Shown: one piece after another, positions 23,143-31,446 of the stretch
Layout of the letters: each line of letters begins with the position of its first letter
How positions within the stretch are numbered: the stretch's first letter is position 1
Assembly: GCA_934565775.1 (NCBI GenBank)
Contig: CAKTIN010000002.1
Span: 1 to 61,273 of the forward strand
From: an uncultured Oscillospiraceae bacterium
GTDB lineage: Bacteria; Bacillota; Clostridia; Oscillospirales; Oscillospiraceae
Direction: 5' to 3'
DNA length: 61,273 bases
The notes under the pieces: generated by a model
Told to the model about the DNA's origin: nothing
Database searches by the model: none
The model's input: the letters and a program-made list of their open reading frames with translations, nothing else
Program-made: the position numbers and the translations under genes

Positions 23143-23714
23143 GCCGCCCGCCCCTCCTTTCGGCCTCGGAGCCAGGTGTCCCCGGCCCCCAGAAGCCCGC
23201 ACAGGAAAATGATGATGAGGATGTTCACCTTTCCGTACCGGGTGGCGAGGAACGCCCCCACCAGGACCAGAAGGGGCAGCACCCGCTTCTGCTTCAGAAG
23301 GGCGGAGACCATGTTGACCACCACGTCAAAAATGACGGCGGTTACGCCGCAGAGCATCCCGGCCATGGCCATGCTGACCCAGACGTTGTCCCGGAAGGCG
23401 CGGTAAAACAGGGAAATGACGCTGATGATGATCAGGGGCGGCAGCACGGAGCCCAGGGTGGTCAGCAGCGCGCCGGGAATTCCCGCCACGCGGTAGCCCA
23501 CCAGAATGGACACGTTGACCGCAATGGACCCCGGAGAGGACTGGGCAATGGCCGCCAGGTCCAGCATCTCCTGCTCCTCGATCCAGCCCAGCTCCTCCAC
23601 GAATTTTTTCCGCATCAGGGGGATGATGACGAAGCCCCCGCCGAAGGTGCAGGCGCTGAGCTCCAGAGTGGAGAGGAACAGCCGCCGGAGCGTCCCGCTT
23701 TTTTCGGATTTCAA
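23139..23714 (-). CDS. Chromate transporter (CHR family), first half-size subunit
   Basis: A 191-aa partner of the previous gene: LFLSTLELSACTFGGGFVIIPLM, then LDLAAIAQSSPGSIAVNVSILVG (the CHR repeat motif) and GALLTTLGSVLPPLIIISVISLF. The start is a TTG at 23714 with GAGGTGA 7 nt upstream; no ATG in a better position was seen. Its own promoter lies at 23735-23763. Together with the downstream gene it forms a two-gene operon. Confidence 0.87.
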   Translation of the reverse strand: MKSEKSGTLRRLFLSTLELSACTFGGGFVIIPLMRKKFVEELGWIEEQEMLDLAAIAQSSPGSIAVNVSILVGYRVAGIPGALLTTLGSVLPPLIIISVISLFYRAFRDNVWVSMAMAGMLCGVTAVIFDVVVNMVSALLKQKRVLPLLVLVGAFLATRYGKVNILIIIFLCGLLGAGDTWLRGRKEGRAA

Positions 23715-23734
23715 AATCGATCACCTCTTGCTCC

Positions 23735-23763
23735 AGTATAATCTCCGCCGGCGCGTTTCGCAA
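23735..23763 (-). promoter_or_regulatory. Promoter of the chromate transporter pair
   Basis: On the minus strand, -35 TTGCGA (23758-23763), a 17-bp spacer and -10 TATACT (23735-23740), 20 bp upstream of the TTG start. Confidence 0.7.
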
Positions 23764-23790
23764 GCGGGATTTGACGGCGCGCGAAAAATA

Positions 23791-23815
23791 TGAGCCCCGC
23801 ACTCTGCGGGGCTCA
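23791..23815 (-). terminator. Terminator of the DUF6056-type gene
   Basis: A 10-bp stem, TGAGCCCCGC against GCGGGGCTCA, with a 5-nt loop, followed on the minus strand by ATATTTTT. Confidence 0.75.
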
Positions 23816-23822
23816 AGCTATC

Positions 23823-25136
23823 TTATTCGTAATACATGACGATGGTGTCAATGCCGTAATAGTCGCAGATCTTGACGTTGGACCAGCCGTCCGGATCCTC
23901 GGACACATAGCCCGGCACGCTGTATTCGGTTTTGTGGGACAGGTAGGGCACCGCCACGTCCATTTGCCCGGCGGCCTTGCACGCCTGAATGGTAGCGATA
24001 TTCTGCCGGGTCCTGCCGTAGAGATCGTAAATATCGTTGAGCCCGATTCCCATCTGATACACCGTGACCAGACCCAGGGCCCAGGCGCAGCACAGCAGGG
24101 CCAGCCGCTGGGGGCAGTCCCACAGGTCCGCCAGGAGCATACAATCGGCCAGCACCAGGAGAATGACCGGGTAGAACGCCCCCCGCAGGGGGTAGTAGGC
24201 GGCGAAGAGATAGGCAAAATTCGACACCAGAGAGCCCAGGACCAGCACGGCCGAGACTAACCGGCGGCCCTGGCTTTCGGGCTTGGACAGGCTCAGGAGC
24301 ATCAGCATCCCCCAGGCCAGCAGCAGCACCCAGAAGCGCTTATAGACGCTCAGCGCGCCGATAAAATTGTTCCGCAGACGGACCAGAGTCAGCGCGCCCA
24401 GCTTGTTCTGATGCTCCCCGGGGGCCAGCATCATAAACACGAACCCCGCGAAGCACAGCCCCAGGGACACGAGCCACCCCAGAGGGACGCGCTGCTTGCG
24501 GGAAAGGCGCACCAGAAGCAGCAGAGCTGCGGTCAGGAAGATCACGCTGCCGGAGAGGTTTTCCTGATAGGCCCCCACCAGAAGGCCCAGGAGCCCATAG
24601 CCCACCGCCGCGCCGGGGGAGGCGGGGAGGGGATCACCGTAGGCCGCGCATTTCAGCAGCGGCAGCAGATAGACCAGGGAGAAGGCTGCGCCCCAGAGGT
24701 AATTGCAGGCTCCGTCCTGCCAGAGGTTCACCTCGCCGAAGCTGGGCTGGAAGCACCACAGCCCTGCGAATAGCACGCACGCCGTCAGGGCGCTCCGCCG
24801 GGCCGGGCCCGTGCAGGCCAGGTAGCACAGCAGGATCAGGCCGGTGAACATCCCGGCGTTGAGCACCTTAAAGATCGGATGGGGGAGCCACAGGAACAGA
24901 TAGGTGAAGAAATGGGCGGGCATCCGGCCGTTGGTGGTCTGATAGTGCACGGCCAGGGAGGAGAAAATGTCCCCCAGGCTGCGAATCCGGGACCCGTCTG
25001 CCAGGCTGAAGCTGTAGCAGTAGTCGTCCGAGGCCATGAGCGTCAGAGCGTTGCACAGCAGCAGAAACAGGAAAATGGCCCCCAGCACCAGGGCAAGTGT
25101 CTTTTTGGATTGATCGATTCGCTTGAGCGTTTCCAT
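23823..25136 (-). CDS. DUF6056-like polytopic membrane protein
   Basis: A 437-aa protein with about 10 membrane helices. The N-terminal part after the first helix has ASDDYCYSFSLADG and HYQTTNGRMPAHFF, which recall the DUF6056 group of putative GT-C-like membrane glycosyltransferases (acidic DDY motif after helix 1). The C-terminus is a soluble 70-residue tail. ATG 25136 was chosen for GGGAGG upstream; the longer frame crosses the promoter. Function is unknown; transfer of a lipid-linked sugar is only a fold-based guess. Confidence 0.65.
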   Translation of the reverse strand: METLKRIDQSKKTLALVLGAIFLFLLLCNALTLMASDDYCYSFSLADGSRIRSLGDIFSSLAVHYQTTNGRMPAHFFTYLFLWLPHPIFKVLNAGMFTGLILLCYLACTGPARRSALTACVLFAGLWCFQPSFGEVNLWQDGACNYLWGAAFSLVYLLPLLKCAAYGDPLPASPGAAVGYGLLGLLVGAYQENLSGSVIFLTAALLLLVRLSRKQRVPLGWLVSLGLCFAGFVFMMLAPGEHQNKLGALTLVRLRNNFIGALSVYKRFWVLLLAWGMLMLLSLSKPESQGRRLVSAVLVLGSLVSNFAYLFAAYYPLRGAFYPVILLVLADCMLLADLWDCPQRLALLCCAWALGLVTVYQMGIGLNDIYDLYGRTRQNIATIQACKAAGQMDVAVPYLSHKTEYSVPGYVSEDPDGWSNVKICDYYGIDTIVMYYE

Positions 25137-25182
25137 AGTGCGCCTCCCAGGCCCGGGCGGGCCGGTAAAATTTGTTTGTTTC

Positions 25183-25211
25183 AGTATACAGCAGGCGGAA
25201 AGCAAAGTCAA
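25183..25211 (-). promoter_or_regulatory. Promoter of the DUF6056-type gene
   Basis: On the minus strand, -35 TTGACT (25206-25211), a 17-bp spacer and -10 TATACT (25183-25188), about 47 bp before the start codon. Confidence 0.72.
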
Positions 25212-25310
25212 GATTCCCCGGAGCTGCTGCCCAAAGTGAACGAAAATTCCGGGGAATTTCCTGCTTTTTTGTAGGGAACTGAGAAAACGAAAAACCGCCC
25301 CGGATACCCG

Positions 25311-25339
25311 TTGACAAACGGCGGATTCTGGTTTACCAT
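25311..25339 (+). promoter_or_regulatory. Promoter of the riboswitch-xpt operon
   Basis: Perfect -35 TTGACA (25311-25316), a 17-bp spacer and -10 TACCAT (25334-25339). Transcription would start near 25346, some 15 nt before the aptamer. Confidence 0.75.
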
Positions 25340-25360
25340 GTAGCTACAAGTTCATTTTTC

Positions 25361-25430
25361 GCCGATATAGTTTCGGATAGATGGCCCGAAAGTTTCTACC
25401 GTGACGCCGGTTTCAGTCACGACTATTGGC
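25361..25430 (+). promoter_or_regulatory. Purine (guanine-type) riboswitch aptamer
   Basis: Three-way junction of the purine class. P1 is GCCGATA with TATTGGC (25361-25367 / 25424-25430); P2 is TTTCGG with CCGAAA and an L2 containing ATGG; J2/3 has the conserved GTTTCTACC; P3 is GTGAC with GTCAC. J3/1 reads GACTAT, with C at the specificity position 25423, which marks guanine rather than adenine binding. L2 GG and L3 CC can kiss. Downstream, CAGAAAAC (25432-25439) and GTTTTCTG (25489-25496) can pair as part of the expression platform. It precedes xpt, a classic target, so purine excess should shut the operon. Confidence 0.9.
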
Positions 25431-25568
25431 TCAGAAAACGCCCTCCGCCCGTGGGAGCGCCGCCTTGGTGTTTCCATTTTCTGGAAGGGTTTTCTGCCTT
25501 TCGTTTCTACCGGCGAGCAGGCGATTTGTCTGTTCGCTTTTCTGTTTTTCTGAAGGAGGTTGCCGAAT

Positions 25569-26141
25569 ATGAAGCGCATGGAAGAGAAAATTCTCGCAGA
25601 GGGAAAGGTCCTCCCCGGCGGTATTCTGAAGGTGGGCAGCTTTCTGAATCAGATGATCGACACGGACCTGCTGAAGGAGGTCGGCCAGGAGATTGCCCGG
25701 CTGTACGAGGGCTGCGGCGTGACCAAAATCCTGACCATCGAGTCCTCCGGCATTGCCATTGCCGCTGTGGCAGGCATGGCCATGGGGGTGCCCGTGGTGT
25801 TTGCCAAGAAGCACAAGTCCAGCAATGTGGACGGCTCCGTGTACAAAGCGGAGGTCTACTCCTACACCCACGGGACCAGCTACACCGTGGTGGTGGGCAG
25901 CGACTACTTGCGCAAGGAGGATACGGTGCTGCTGGTGGACGATTTTCTTGCCAACGGCAAGGCGCTTAACGGCCTGGCAGAGCTGGTGCAGCAGGCCGGG
26001 GCCAAGCTGGCCGGTGCGGCCATTGCAATTGAAAAAGGCTTCCAGGGCGGCGGAGACGCACTGCGCGCAAAGGGCGTGCGGGTGGAGTCCCTTGCCATCG
26101 TGGAGAGCATGAGCGATACCACGATCGCCTTTCGTTCCTAA
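25569..26141 (+). CDS. xpt: Xanthine phosphoribosyltransferase
   Basis: A 190-aa type I phosphoribosyltransferase that makes XMP from xanthine and PRPP. It starts MKRMEEKILAEGKVLPGGIL, with FLNQMIDTDLL, ESSGIAIAAVAGMAMGVPVVFAKK and the PRPP loop VLLVDDFLANGKAL. ATG 25569 was chosen because AAGGAGGT ends 8 nt upstream; a TTG 9 bp earlier sits in the Shine-Dalgarno. A guanine riboswitch precedes it and a nucleoside ABC importer follows, so the unit is a purine salvage operon. Confidence 0.95.
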   Translation: MKRMEEKILAEGKVLPGGILKVGSFLNQMIDTDLLKEVGQEIARLYEGCGVTKILTIESSGIAIAAVAGMAMGVPVVFAKKHKSSNVDGSVYKAEVYSYTHGTSYTVVVGSDYLRKEDTVLLVDDFLANGKALNGLAELVQQAGAKLAGAAIAIEKGFQGGGDALRAKGVRVESLAIVESMSDTTIAFRS

Positions 26142-26230
26142 TACGGCTGCGAAGGGCGACCCTTTTTCTTTCGTTCGCAAATACCCTTAACATACATTTC
26201 ACACGCACAAACACAAGGAGGAAAAGAAAC

Positions 26231-27529
26231 ATGAAAAAGATCCTTTCTCTGGCCTTGGTCCTGGTTCTCTGCCTGAGCCTGTTTGCGGGCTGCGCCAAGA
26301 CCGAAGACAACGGCACCGAAGCTCCCACCGAGGCGCCCACTGAGGCTCCCGCCACCGACGGCGCCACTGAGAATACCGACAATACCGACGCCACCGACGC
26401 ACCTGTGGCTGCCACCGATGTGAAGCTGGGCTTCATTTTCCTGCACGATGAGAACTCCACCTATGACCTGAACTTCATGAACGCCGCGAAGGAGGCCATT
26501 GCCGCCCTGGGCCTGACCGAGGACCAGTACATCTTCCGGACCAACATCCCCGAGGGCCAGGAGTGCTACGACGCCGCTGCTGAGCTGGCCGACGCGGGCT
26601 GCAACATCATCTTCGCCGATTCCTTCGGCCATGAGGATTACATCATCCAGGCTGCTAAGGAGTTCCCCAATGTGCAGTTCTGCCACTCCACCGGCACCAA
26701 GGCCCACACCGAGGGCCTGAGCAACTACCACAACGCCTTCGCCGCCATCTATGAGGGCCGCTATCTGGCCGGCGTGGCTGCGGGCCTGAAGCTCAACGAG
26801 ATGATCGAGGCCGGCGAGTTCACCGCGGACGAGGCCAAGATGGGCTATGTGGGCGCCTTCACCTATGCAGAGGTCGTCTCCGGCTACACCAGCTTCTACC
26901 TGGGCGCCAAGAGCGTCTGCCCCTCTGTGACCATGGAAGTGACCTTCACCGGCTCCTGGTATGACGAGACCGCCGAGAAGGAAGGCGCCAACAAGCTGAT
27001 TGCCAACGGCTGCAAGCTGATCTCCCAGCACGCCGACTCCATGGGCGCCCCCACGGCCTGCGAGACCGCCGGTATCCCCAATGTTTCCTATAACGGCTCC
27101 ACCATCAGCGCCTGCCCCAACACCTTCATCGTCTCCTCCCGGATCAACTGGGCTCCCTACTACGAGTTCGTGGTGGACTGCGTGAAGAACGGCAAGGAAA
27201 TCCCCGCTGACTGGACCGGCACCATCGGCACCGGCTCCGTGGTCCTCACCGATGTGAACACCAACGTGGCCGCCGCCGGCACTGCCGAGAAGCTGGCCGA
27301 GGTCTCCAAGGCTCTGGAGGACGGCACCCTGCATGTGTTCGATACCGCGACCTTCACGGTGGGCGGCGAGACCCTGACCTCCTACCTGGCGGATGTGGAC
27401 ACCGACGCTGCCTACACCGGCGACACCGAGGTCATCATCGACGGCTACTTCCACGAGTCCGAGATGCGTTCCGCTCCCTACTTCGATCTGCAGATCGACG
27501 GCATCACCCTGCTGGACACCTCCTTCTGA
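26231..27529 (+). CDS. BMP-family nucleoside-binding lipoprotein
   Basis: A 432-aa solute-binding lipoprotein. The signal ends at the lipobox LFAGC (Cys about 22) and a Thr/Pro/Glu/Ala-rich tether of about 35 residues (TEAPTEAPTEAPATDG) follows. The BMP/PnrA domain shows VKLGFIFLHDENSTYDLNF, NIIFADSFGHEDYI, FCHSTGTKAHTEGL, YEGRYLAGVAAGLK and AFTYAEVVSGYTSFYLGAK. PnrA-type proteins bind purine nucleosides. It is followed by its ATPase and two permeases; a hairpin between this gene and the ATPase could keep the binding protein in excess. AAGGAGG precedes ATG 26231. Confidence 0.92.
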   Translation: MKKILSLALVLVLCLSLFAGCAKTEDNGTEAPTEAPTEAPATDGATENTDNTDATDAPVAATDVKLGFIFLHDENSTYDLNFMNAAKEAIAALGLTEDQYIFRTNIPEGQECYDAAAELADAGCNIIFADSFGHEDYIIQAAKEFPNVQFCHSTGTKAHTEGLSNYHNAFAAIYEGRYLAGVAAGLKLNEMIEAGEFTADEAKMGYVGAFTYAEVVSGYTSFYLGAKSVCPSVTMEVTFTGSWYDETAEKEGANKLIANGCKLISQHADSMGAPTACETAGIPNVSYNGSTISACPNTFIVSSRINWAPYYEFVVDCVKNGKEIPADWTGTIGTGSVVLTDVNTNVAAAGTAEKLAEVSKALEDGTLHVFDTATFTVGGETLTSYLADVDTDAAYTGDTEVIIDGYFHESEMRSAPYFDLQIDGITLLDTSF

Positions 27530-27557
27530 TCGGGAGCAATCAAACAACCAACCTGCT

Positions 27558-27581
27558 GGGAAGCCCCGCCCGGGGCTTCCC
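27558..27581 (+). terminator. Intra-operon hairpin (partial terminator)
   Basis: A 10-bp perfect stem, GGGAAGCCCC against GGGGCTTCCC, with a GCCC loop, extended by GCTG/CAGC; TTTT follows 9 nt later. It sits between the binding-protein gene and the ATPase gene, a usual place for attenuation or 3'-end protection. Confidence 0.55.
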
Positions 27582-27683
27582 ATGCAGCAGTTTTACCGCG
27601 CTGTAAAGGGCAGCGCAGCGGCCGCCGCCGCGCCGCCCCTTGCAACGCAGGAAGAAAAAGAATACGGTGAGGAAGTGAAGTCA

Positions 27684-29219
27684 TTGGAAGAGAAAATCGC
27701 CGCAGTGCAGCTGCGCCATATCACCAAGACCTTTGGCAGCGTGGTGGCCAATGAGGATGTGAGCCTGGATATCTACAAGGGCGAGATCCTGGCCCTGCTG
27801 GGTGAGAACGGCAGCGGCAAGACCACGCTCATGAATATGCTGTCCGGTATTTATTACCCTGACAGCGGCCAGATCTTCATCAACGGCCAGGAGGCCAATA
27901 TCCGCTCCCCCAAAGACGCCTTTTCCTACGGCATCGGCATGATCCATCAGCACTTCAAGCTGGTAGACGTGCTCTCCGCCGCGGAGAACATCGTCCTGGG
28001 CCTGAAGGAGCCCGGCCGGCTGGACCTGGACAAGGTGGCCGCGAAGGTCAAGGAAATCTGCGACGCGTACGGCTTCGAGGTGGACCCCTACCAGAAGATT
28101 TACAGTATGTCCGTCTCCCAGAAGCAGACCGTGGAGATTGTGAAGGTCCTGTACCGGGGGGCCGACATCCTCATCCTGGACGAGCCCACCGCCGTGCTGA
28201 CCCCCCAGGAGACGGAGAAGCTCTTCGCCGTCCTGCGGAATATGCGGGACGCCGGAAAGGCCATTGTGATCATCACCCACAAGATGCACGAGGTGGAGTC
28301 CCTGTCCGACCGGGTGGCGGTGCTGCGCCACGGGACCTATGTGGGGGATATGGCCACCAAGGATACCAACGCCCAGGAAATGACCAACATGATGGTGGGC
28401 CACGCGGTGAGCCTGAACATCGAGCGGCCCGCGCCGGTGGATCCCAAGCCCCGCATTGAGGTCAAAAACCTGACGGTGCGGGACCTGGACGGCATCGTCA
28501 AGCTGGACGACGTGTCCTTTACCGCCAACAGCGGCGAGATTCTGGGCATCGCCGGTATTTCAGGCTGCGGCCAGAAGGAACTGCTGGAGGCCATTGCCGG
28601 GCTCCAGCCCACCATGGGCGGCAGCATCTCCTATGTGGAGGACGACGGCCAGCGGGAGGAGCTCATCGGCAAGGACCCTCTGAAGATCGCCGCCATGGGC
28701 GTGTCGCTGTCCTTTGTCCCGGAGGACCGGCTGGGTATGGGCCTGGTGGGGAGCATGGACCTGACGGACAATATGATGCTCCGCTCCTTCCGGAAGGGCC
28801 GGTCCTGGTTCGCCAACCGGAAGCAGCCCCGGGCTTTGGCCGAGCACGTGGTGAAGGAGCTGGACGTAAATACCCCCAGCATCGCCACCCCGGTGCGCCG
28901 CCTGTCCGGCGGCAACGTGCAGAAGGTCCTGGTGGGCCGGGAGATCGCCTCCGCCCCCACGGTTCTGCTGACGGCTTACGCCGTCCGGGGCCTGGACATC
29001 AATTCCTCTTATACCATTTATGACCTGATCAACCGCCAGAAGAAGGCCGGGGTCGCTGTGATCTATGTGGGCGAGGACCTGGACGTGCTGGTGGAGCTGT
29101 GCGACCGGATTCTGGTTCTGTGCGGCGGCAAGGTCAGCGGAATCGTGGACGGCCGGAAGGCCAATAAGAACGACCTGGGCATGATGATGACCCGGCTGGG
29201 AGGGAACGCCAATGGCTAA
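27684..29219 (+). CDS. Nucleoside ABC importer, duplicated ATP-binding subunit
   Basis: A 511-aa protein with two ABC domains, as in the NupA/YufO type. Domain 1 has Walker A GENGSGKTTL, a modified signature SMSVSQKQTVEIVK and Walker B ILILDEPTAVL. Domain 2 has a degenerate P-loop (GIAGISGCGQKEL), the signature LSGGNVQKVLVGRE and an altered Walker B (VLLTAYAVRGLDI) without the usual Glu, so only one ATP site is likely competent. The start is probably the TTG at 27684, 8-11 nt from GTGAGGAAG; a GTG at 27675 is the alternative. The open frame runs upstream to 27393 inside the binding-protein gene, but that part has no family similarity. Confidence 0.9.
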   Translation: MEEKIAAVQLRHITKTFGSVVANEDVSLDIYKGEILALLGENGSGKTTLMNMLSGIYYPDSGQIFINGQEANIRSPKDAFSYGIGMIHQHFKLVDVLSAAENIVLGLKEPGRLDLDKVAAKVKEICDAYGFEVDPYQKIYSMSVSQKQTVEIVKVLYRGADILILDEPTAVLTPQETEKLFAVLRNMRDAGKAIVIITHKMHEVESLSDRVAVLRHGTYVGDMATKDTNAQEMTNMMVGHAVSLNIERPAPVDPKPRIEVKNLTVRDLDGIVKLDDVSFTANSGEILGIAGISGCGQKELLEAIAGLQPTMGGSISYVEDDGQREELIGKDPLKIAAMGVSLSFVPEDRLGMGLVGSMDLTDNMMLRSFRKGRSWFANRKQPRALAEHVVKELDVNTPSIATPVRRLSGGNVQKVLVGREIASAPTVLLTAYAVRGLDINSSYTIYDLINRQKKAGVAVIYVGEDLDVLVELCDRILVLCGGKVSGIVDGRKANKNDLGMMMTRLGGNANG

Positions 29220-30327
29220 GCGAAACAGAACGCCTCTTTTCCATATCGTCCGGCGGCAGACCATGGCCTGGTATCAGGCCTGGGGCATCCGCCTGGGGGC
29301 CATCGTCCTGGCGCTGCTGGTGTGCGGCGTCGTGACCACGGGGCTGACGGGGCTCAATCCCTTGGCGGTTTACAAGACCATGATTGCCGGTGCCTTCGGC
29401 ACCAGCCGGAAGCTCTGGGTCCTGGGCCAGGATCTGGCCATTCTGCTGTGCATCTCCCTGGCGGTGACCCCCGCCTTTAAGATGCGCTTTTGGAACGTCG
29501 GCGGCGAGGGCCAGGTGCTCATCGGCGGCCTGGCTACGGCGGCGTGCATGATCCTCCTGGGGGGCAGGATCCCCAACTGGCTGCTGATCTGCCTGATGGT
29601 GGTCTCCAGCGCCCTGGCCGGGGCCGTCTGGGGCGGGATTCCCGCTTTCTTCAAGGCCCGGTGGAATACCAACGAGACCCTGTTCACCCTGATGATGAAC
29701 TATGTGGCGACCCAGCTGGTGGCGTACTTCGTCATTGTCTGGGAGGTGCCCAAGGGCGCGGGCAAGATTGGCATCATCAACCAGTCCACCGGCGCAGGCT
29801 GGCTCCCCCAGATCGGCAGCTACAAGTATCTGCTGAATATTCTGGTGGTCGCGGTGCTGACGGTGCTGATGTATTTCTACCTCAGCCGCTCCAAGCACGG
29901 CTACGAAATCGCCGTGGTGGGGGAGAGCGAGCGCACCGCCAGCTATGTGGGCATTAAGGTGGGCCATGTGATCATCCGGACCATGCTCCTGTCCGGCGCG
30001 CTGTGCGGCCTGGCGGGGCTGCTGCTGGTGGGCGGCACGGACCATACCGTCACCACTACCATTGCCGGTGGCCGGGGCTTTACTGCCGTTATGGTCTCCT
30101 GGCTGGCCAAGTTCAACCCTCTGTCTATGGTCCTAACCACCTTCCTGCTGGTGTTCCTGGACCGGGGCGCGGCGGAAATCTCCTCCGCCTTCCGGCTGAA
30201 TCACGCCTTCGGCGATATTCTCACGGGCATTATCCTGTTCTTTATCATCGGCAGCGAATTTTTCATCACCTATAAGCTCCAGGCCACCCGGCGGGGCAAG
30301 AAGGAGGGCAGCGGCAATGTTCTTTGA
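29212..30327 (+). CDS. Nucleoside ABC importer, permease subunit 1
   Basis: A 371-aa branched-chain-type (BPD_transp_2) permease with about 9-10 helices: LGAIVLALLVCGVVTTGLTG, FKMRFWNVGGEGQVLIGGLA (the conserved N-x-G-x-EGQ loop), NETLFTLMMNYVATQLV, and SERTASYVGIKVGHVI, the cytoplasmic coupling motif. It overlaps the ATPase by 8 bp and permease 2 by 11 bp. It corresponds to NupB/YufP in Bacillus. Confidence 0.92.
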   Translation: MAKRNRTPLFHIVRRQTMAWYQAWGIRLGAIVLALLVCGVVTTGLTGLNPLAVYKTMIAGAFGTSRKLWVLGQDLAILLCISLAVTPAFKMRFWNVGGEGQVLIGGLATAACMILLGGRIPNWLLICLMVVSSALAGAVWGGIPAFFKARWNTNETLFTLMMNYVATQLVAYFVIVWEVPKGAGKIGIINQSTGAGWLPQIGSYKYLLNILVVAVLTVLMYFYLSRSKHGYEIAVVGESERTASYVGIKVGHVIIRTMLLSGALCGLAGLLLVGGTDHTVTTTIAGGRGFTAVMVSWLAKFNPLSMVLTTFLLVFLDRGAAEISSAFRLNHAFGDILTGIILFFIIGSEFFITYKLQATRRGKKEGSGNVL

Positions 30328-31306
30328 TTTCATTTCCTTTATTCCCCGGGCCGTGGTCCAGAGCATCCCCCTGCTGTACGGCGCCACCGGCGAGACCCTG
30401 ACGGAGAAATCCGGCAACCTGAATCTGGGCATCCCCGGTATTATGTATGTGGGCGGCATCTGCGGCGTCATCGGCGGCTTCTTCTATGAGCAGTCTACCG
30501 CCGCGCCCAAGGCGGCCCCTGCAATCCTCATCCCCCTGCTGTGCTGCCTGGCGGGCTCCCTGCTCATGGGGCTGCTGTACTGCTTCCTGACCGTGACTCT
30601 CCGGGCCAATCAGAACGTGACGGGCCTGGCCATGACCACCTTCGGCGTGGGCTTCGGCAACTTCTTCGGCGGCTCTCTGATCAAGCTCACCGGCAGCGAG
30701 GTGCCCTCTATCGCCCTGTCTGCCATCAGCGCCTATTTCAGCAAGTCCCTGCCCTTTGCGGAGAAGCTGGGCTGGTTTGGCAAGATCTTCCTGTCCTATG
30801 GCTTCCTGGCCTATCTGGCCATCGTTATTGCCCTGGCGGTGTCCTACTTCCTGGTGCATACCCGGACCGGGCTCCAGCTCCGGGCCGTGGGCGAGAGCCC
30901 CGCGACGGCGGACGCTGCCGGCATCAATATCTCCCGGTATAAGTATGTAGCCACCTGTGTGGGCAGCATGATCGCGGGCCTGGGCGGGCTGTACTATGTG
31001 ATGGATTACGCCTGCGGCGTGTGGTCCAACGACGCCTTCGGCGACCGGGGCTGGCTGGCCATTGCCCTGGTGATCTTCACCGTGTGGCGTCCCAATGTGG
31101 GCATCCTGTCCTCCATCCTCTTCGGCGGCCTGTACATTCTCTACCTGTTTATCCCCACGGGCACAAACCTGTCCGTGAAGGAGCTGTACAAAATGCTGCC
31201 GTATCTGGTTACCATTGTGGTGCTGATTATCACCAGTATGCGCAACAAGCGGGAGAATCAGCCCCCCGCCAGCCTGGGTCAGGCCTATTTCCGGGAGGAA
31301 CGCTGA
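30317..31306 (+). CDS. Nucleoside ABC importer, permease subunit 2
   Basis: A 329-aa BPD_transp_2 permease, partner of the previous gene (NupC/YufQ-like): LTEKSGNLNLGIPGIMYVGG, VTGLAMTTFGVGFGNFFGG, LRAVGESPATADAAGINISRYKY (coupling loop) and AIALVIFTVWRPNVGILS, with about 8 helices. It starts inside the end of permease 1, showing tight coupling. Last gene of the xpt operon, followed by a terminator. Confidence 0.92.
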   Translation: MFFDFISFIPRAVVQSIPLLYGATGETLTEKSGNLNLGIPGIMYVGGICGVIGGFFYEQSTAAPKAAPAILIPLLCCLAGSLLMGLLYCFLTVTLRANQNVTGLAMTTFGVGFGNFFGGSLIKLTGSEVPSIALSAISAYFSKSLPFAEKLGWFGKIFLSYGFLAYLAIVIALAVSYFLVHTRTGLQLRAVGESPATADAAGINISRYKYVATCVGSMIAGLGGLYYVMDYACGVWSNDAFGDRGWLAIALVIFTVWRPNVGILSSILFGGLYILYLFIPTGTNLSVKELYKMLPYLVTIVVLIITSMRNKRENQPPASLGQAYFREER

Positions 31307-31328
31307 AGCCCAATCCCAAAGACAAAAG

Positions 31329-31361
31329 AGCCCGCTCTGAGACATTCAGGGCGGGCTTTTG
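31329..31361 (+). terminator. Terminator of the xpt-nucleoside importer operon
   Basis: Stem AGCCCGC against GCGGGCT, extended inside by CTGA/TCAG, followed by TTTT. Confidence 0.8.
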
Positions 31362-31446
31362 GTGCGTCTGGGCGGGATTTATTGGACCGGGGCCCCGGAC
31401 AGAGGCCCGGGACCCCGGCTGGAAAAGGGGAAAAGCAAAAGGAAGA

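Noticed and set aside
25361..25430. Adenine riboswitch
   Set aside because: J3/1 reads GACTAT; adenine-type aptamers have T at this C (GATTAT).
26138..27583. A 481-codon minus-strand frame opposite the BMP lipoprotein
   Set aside because: Shadow frame: the plus strand has a signal peptide, lipobox and BMP motifs.
27393..27683. Upstream extension of the importer ATPase by 97 codons
   Set aside because: It overlaps the end of the binding-protein gene and the hairpin, and encodes Pro/Ala/Ser-rich sequence unlike any ABC protein.
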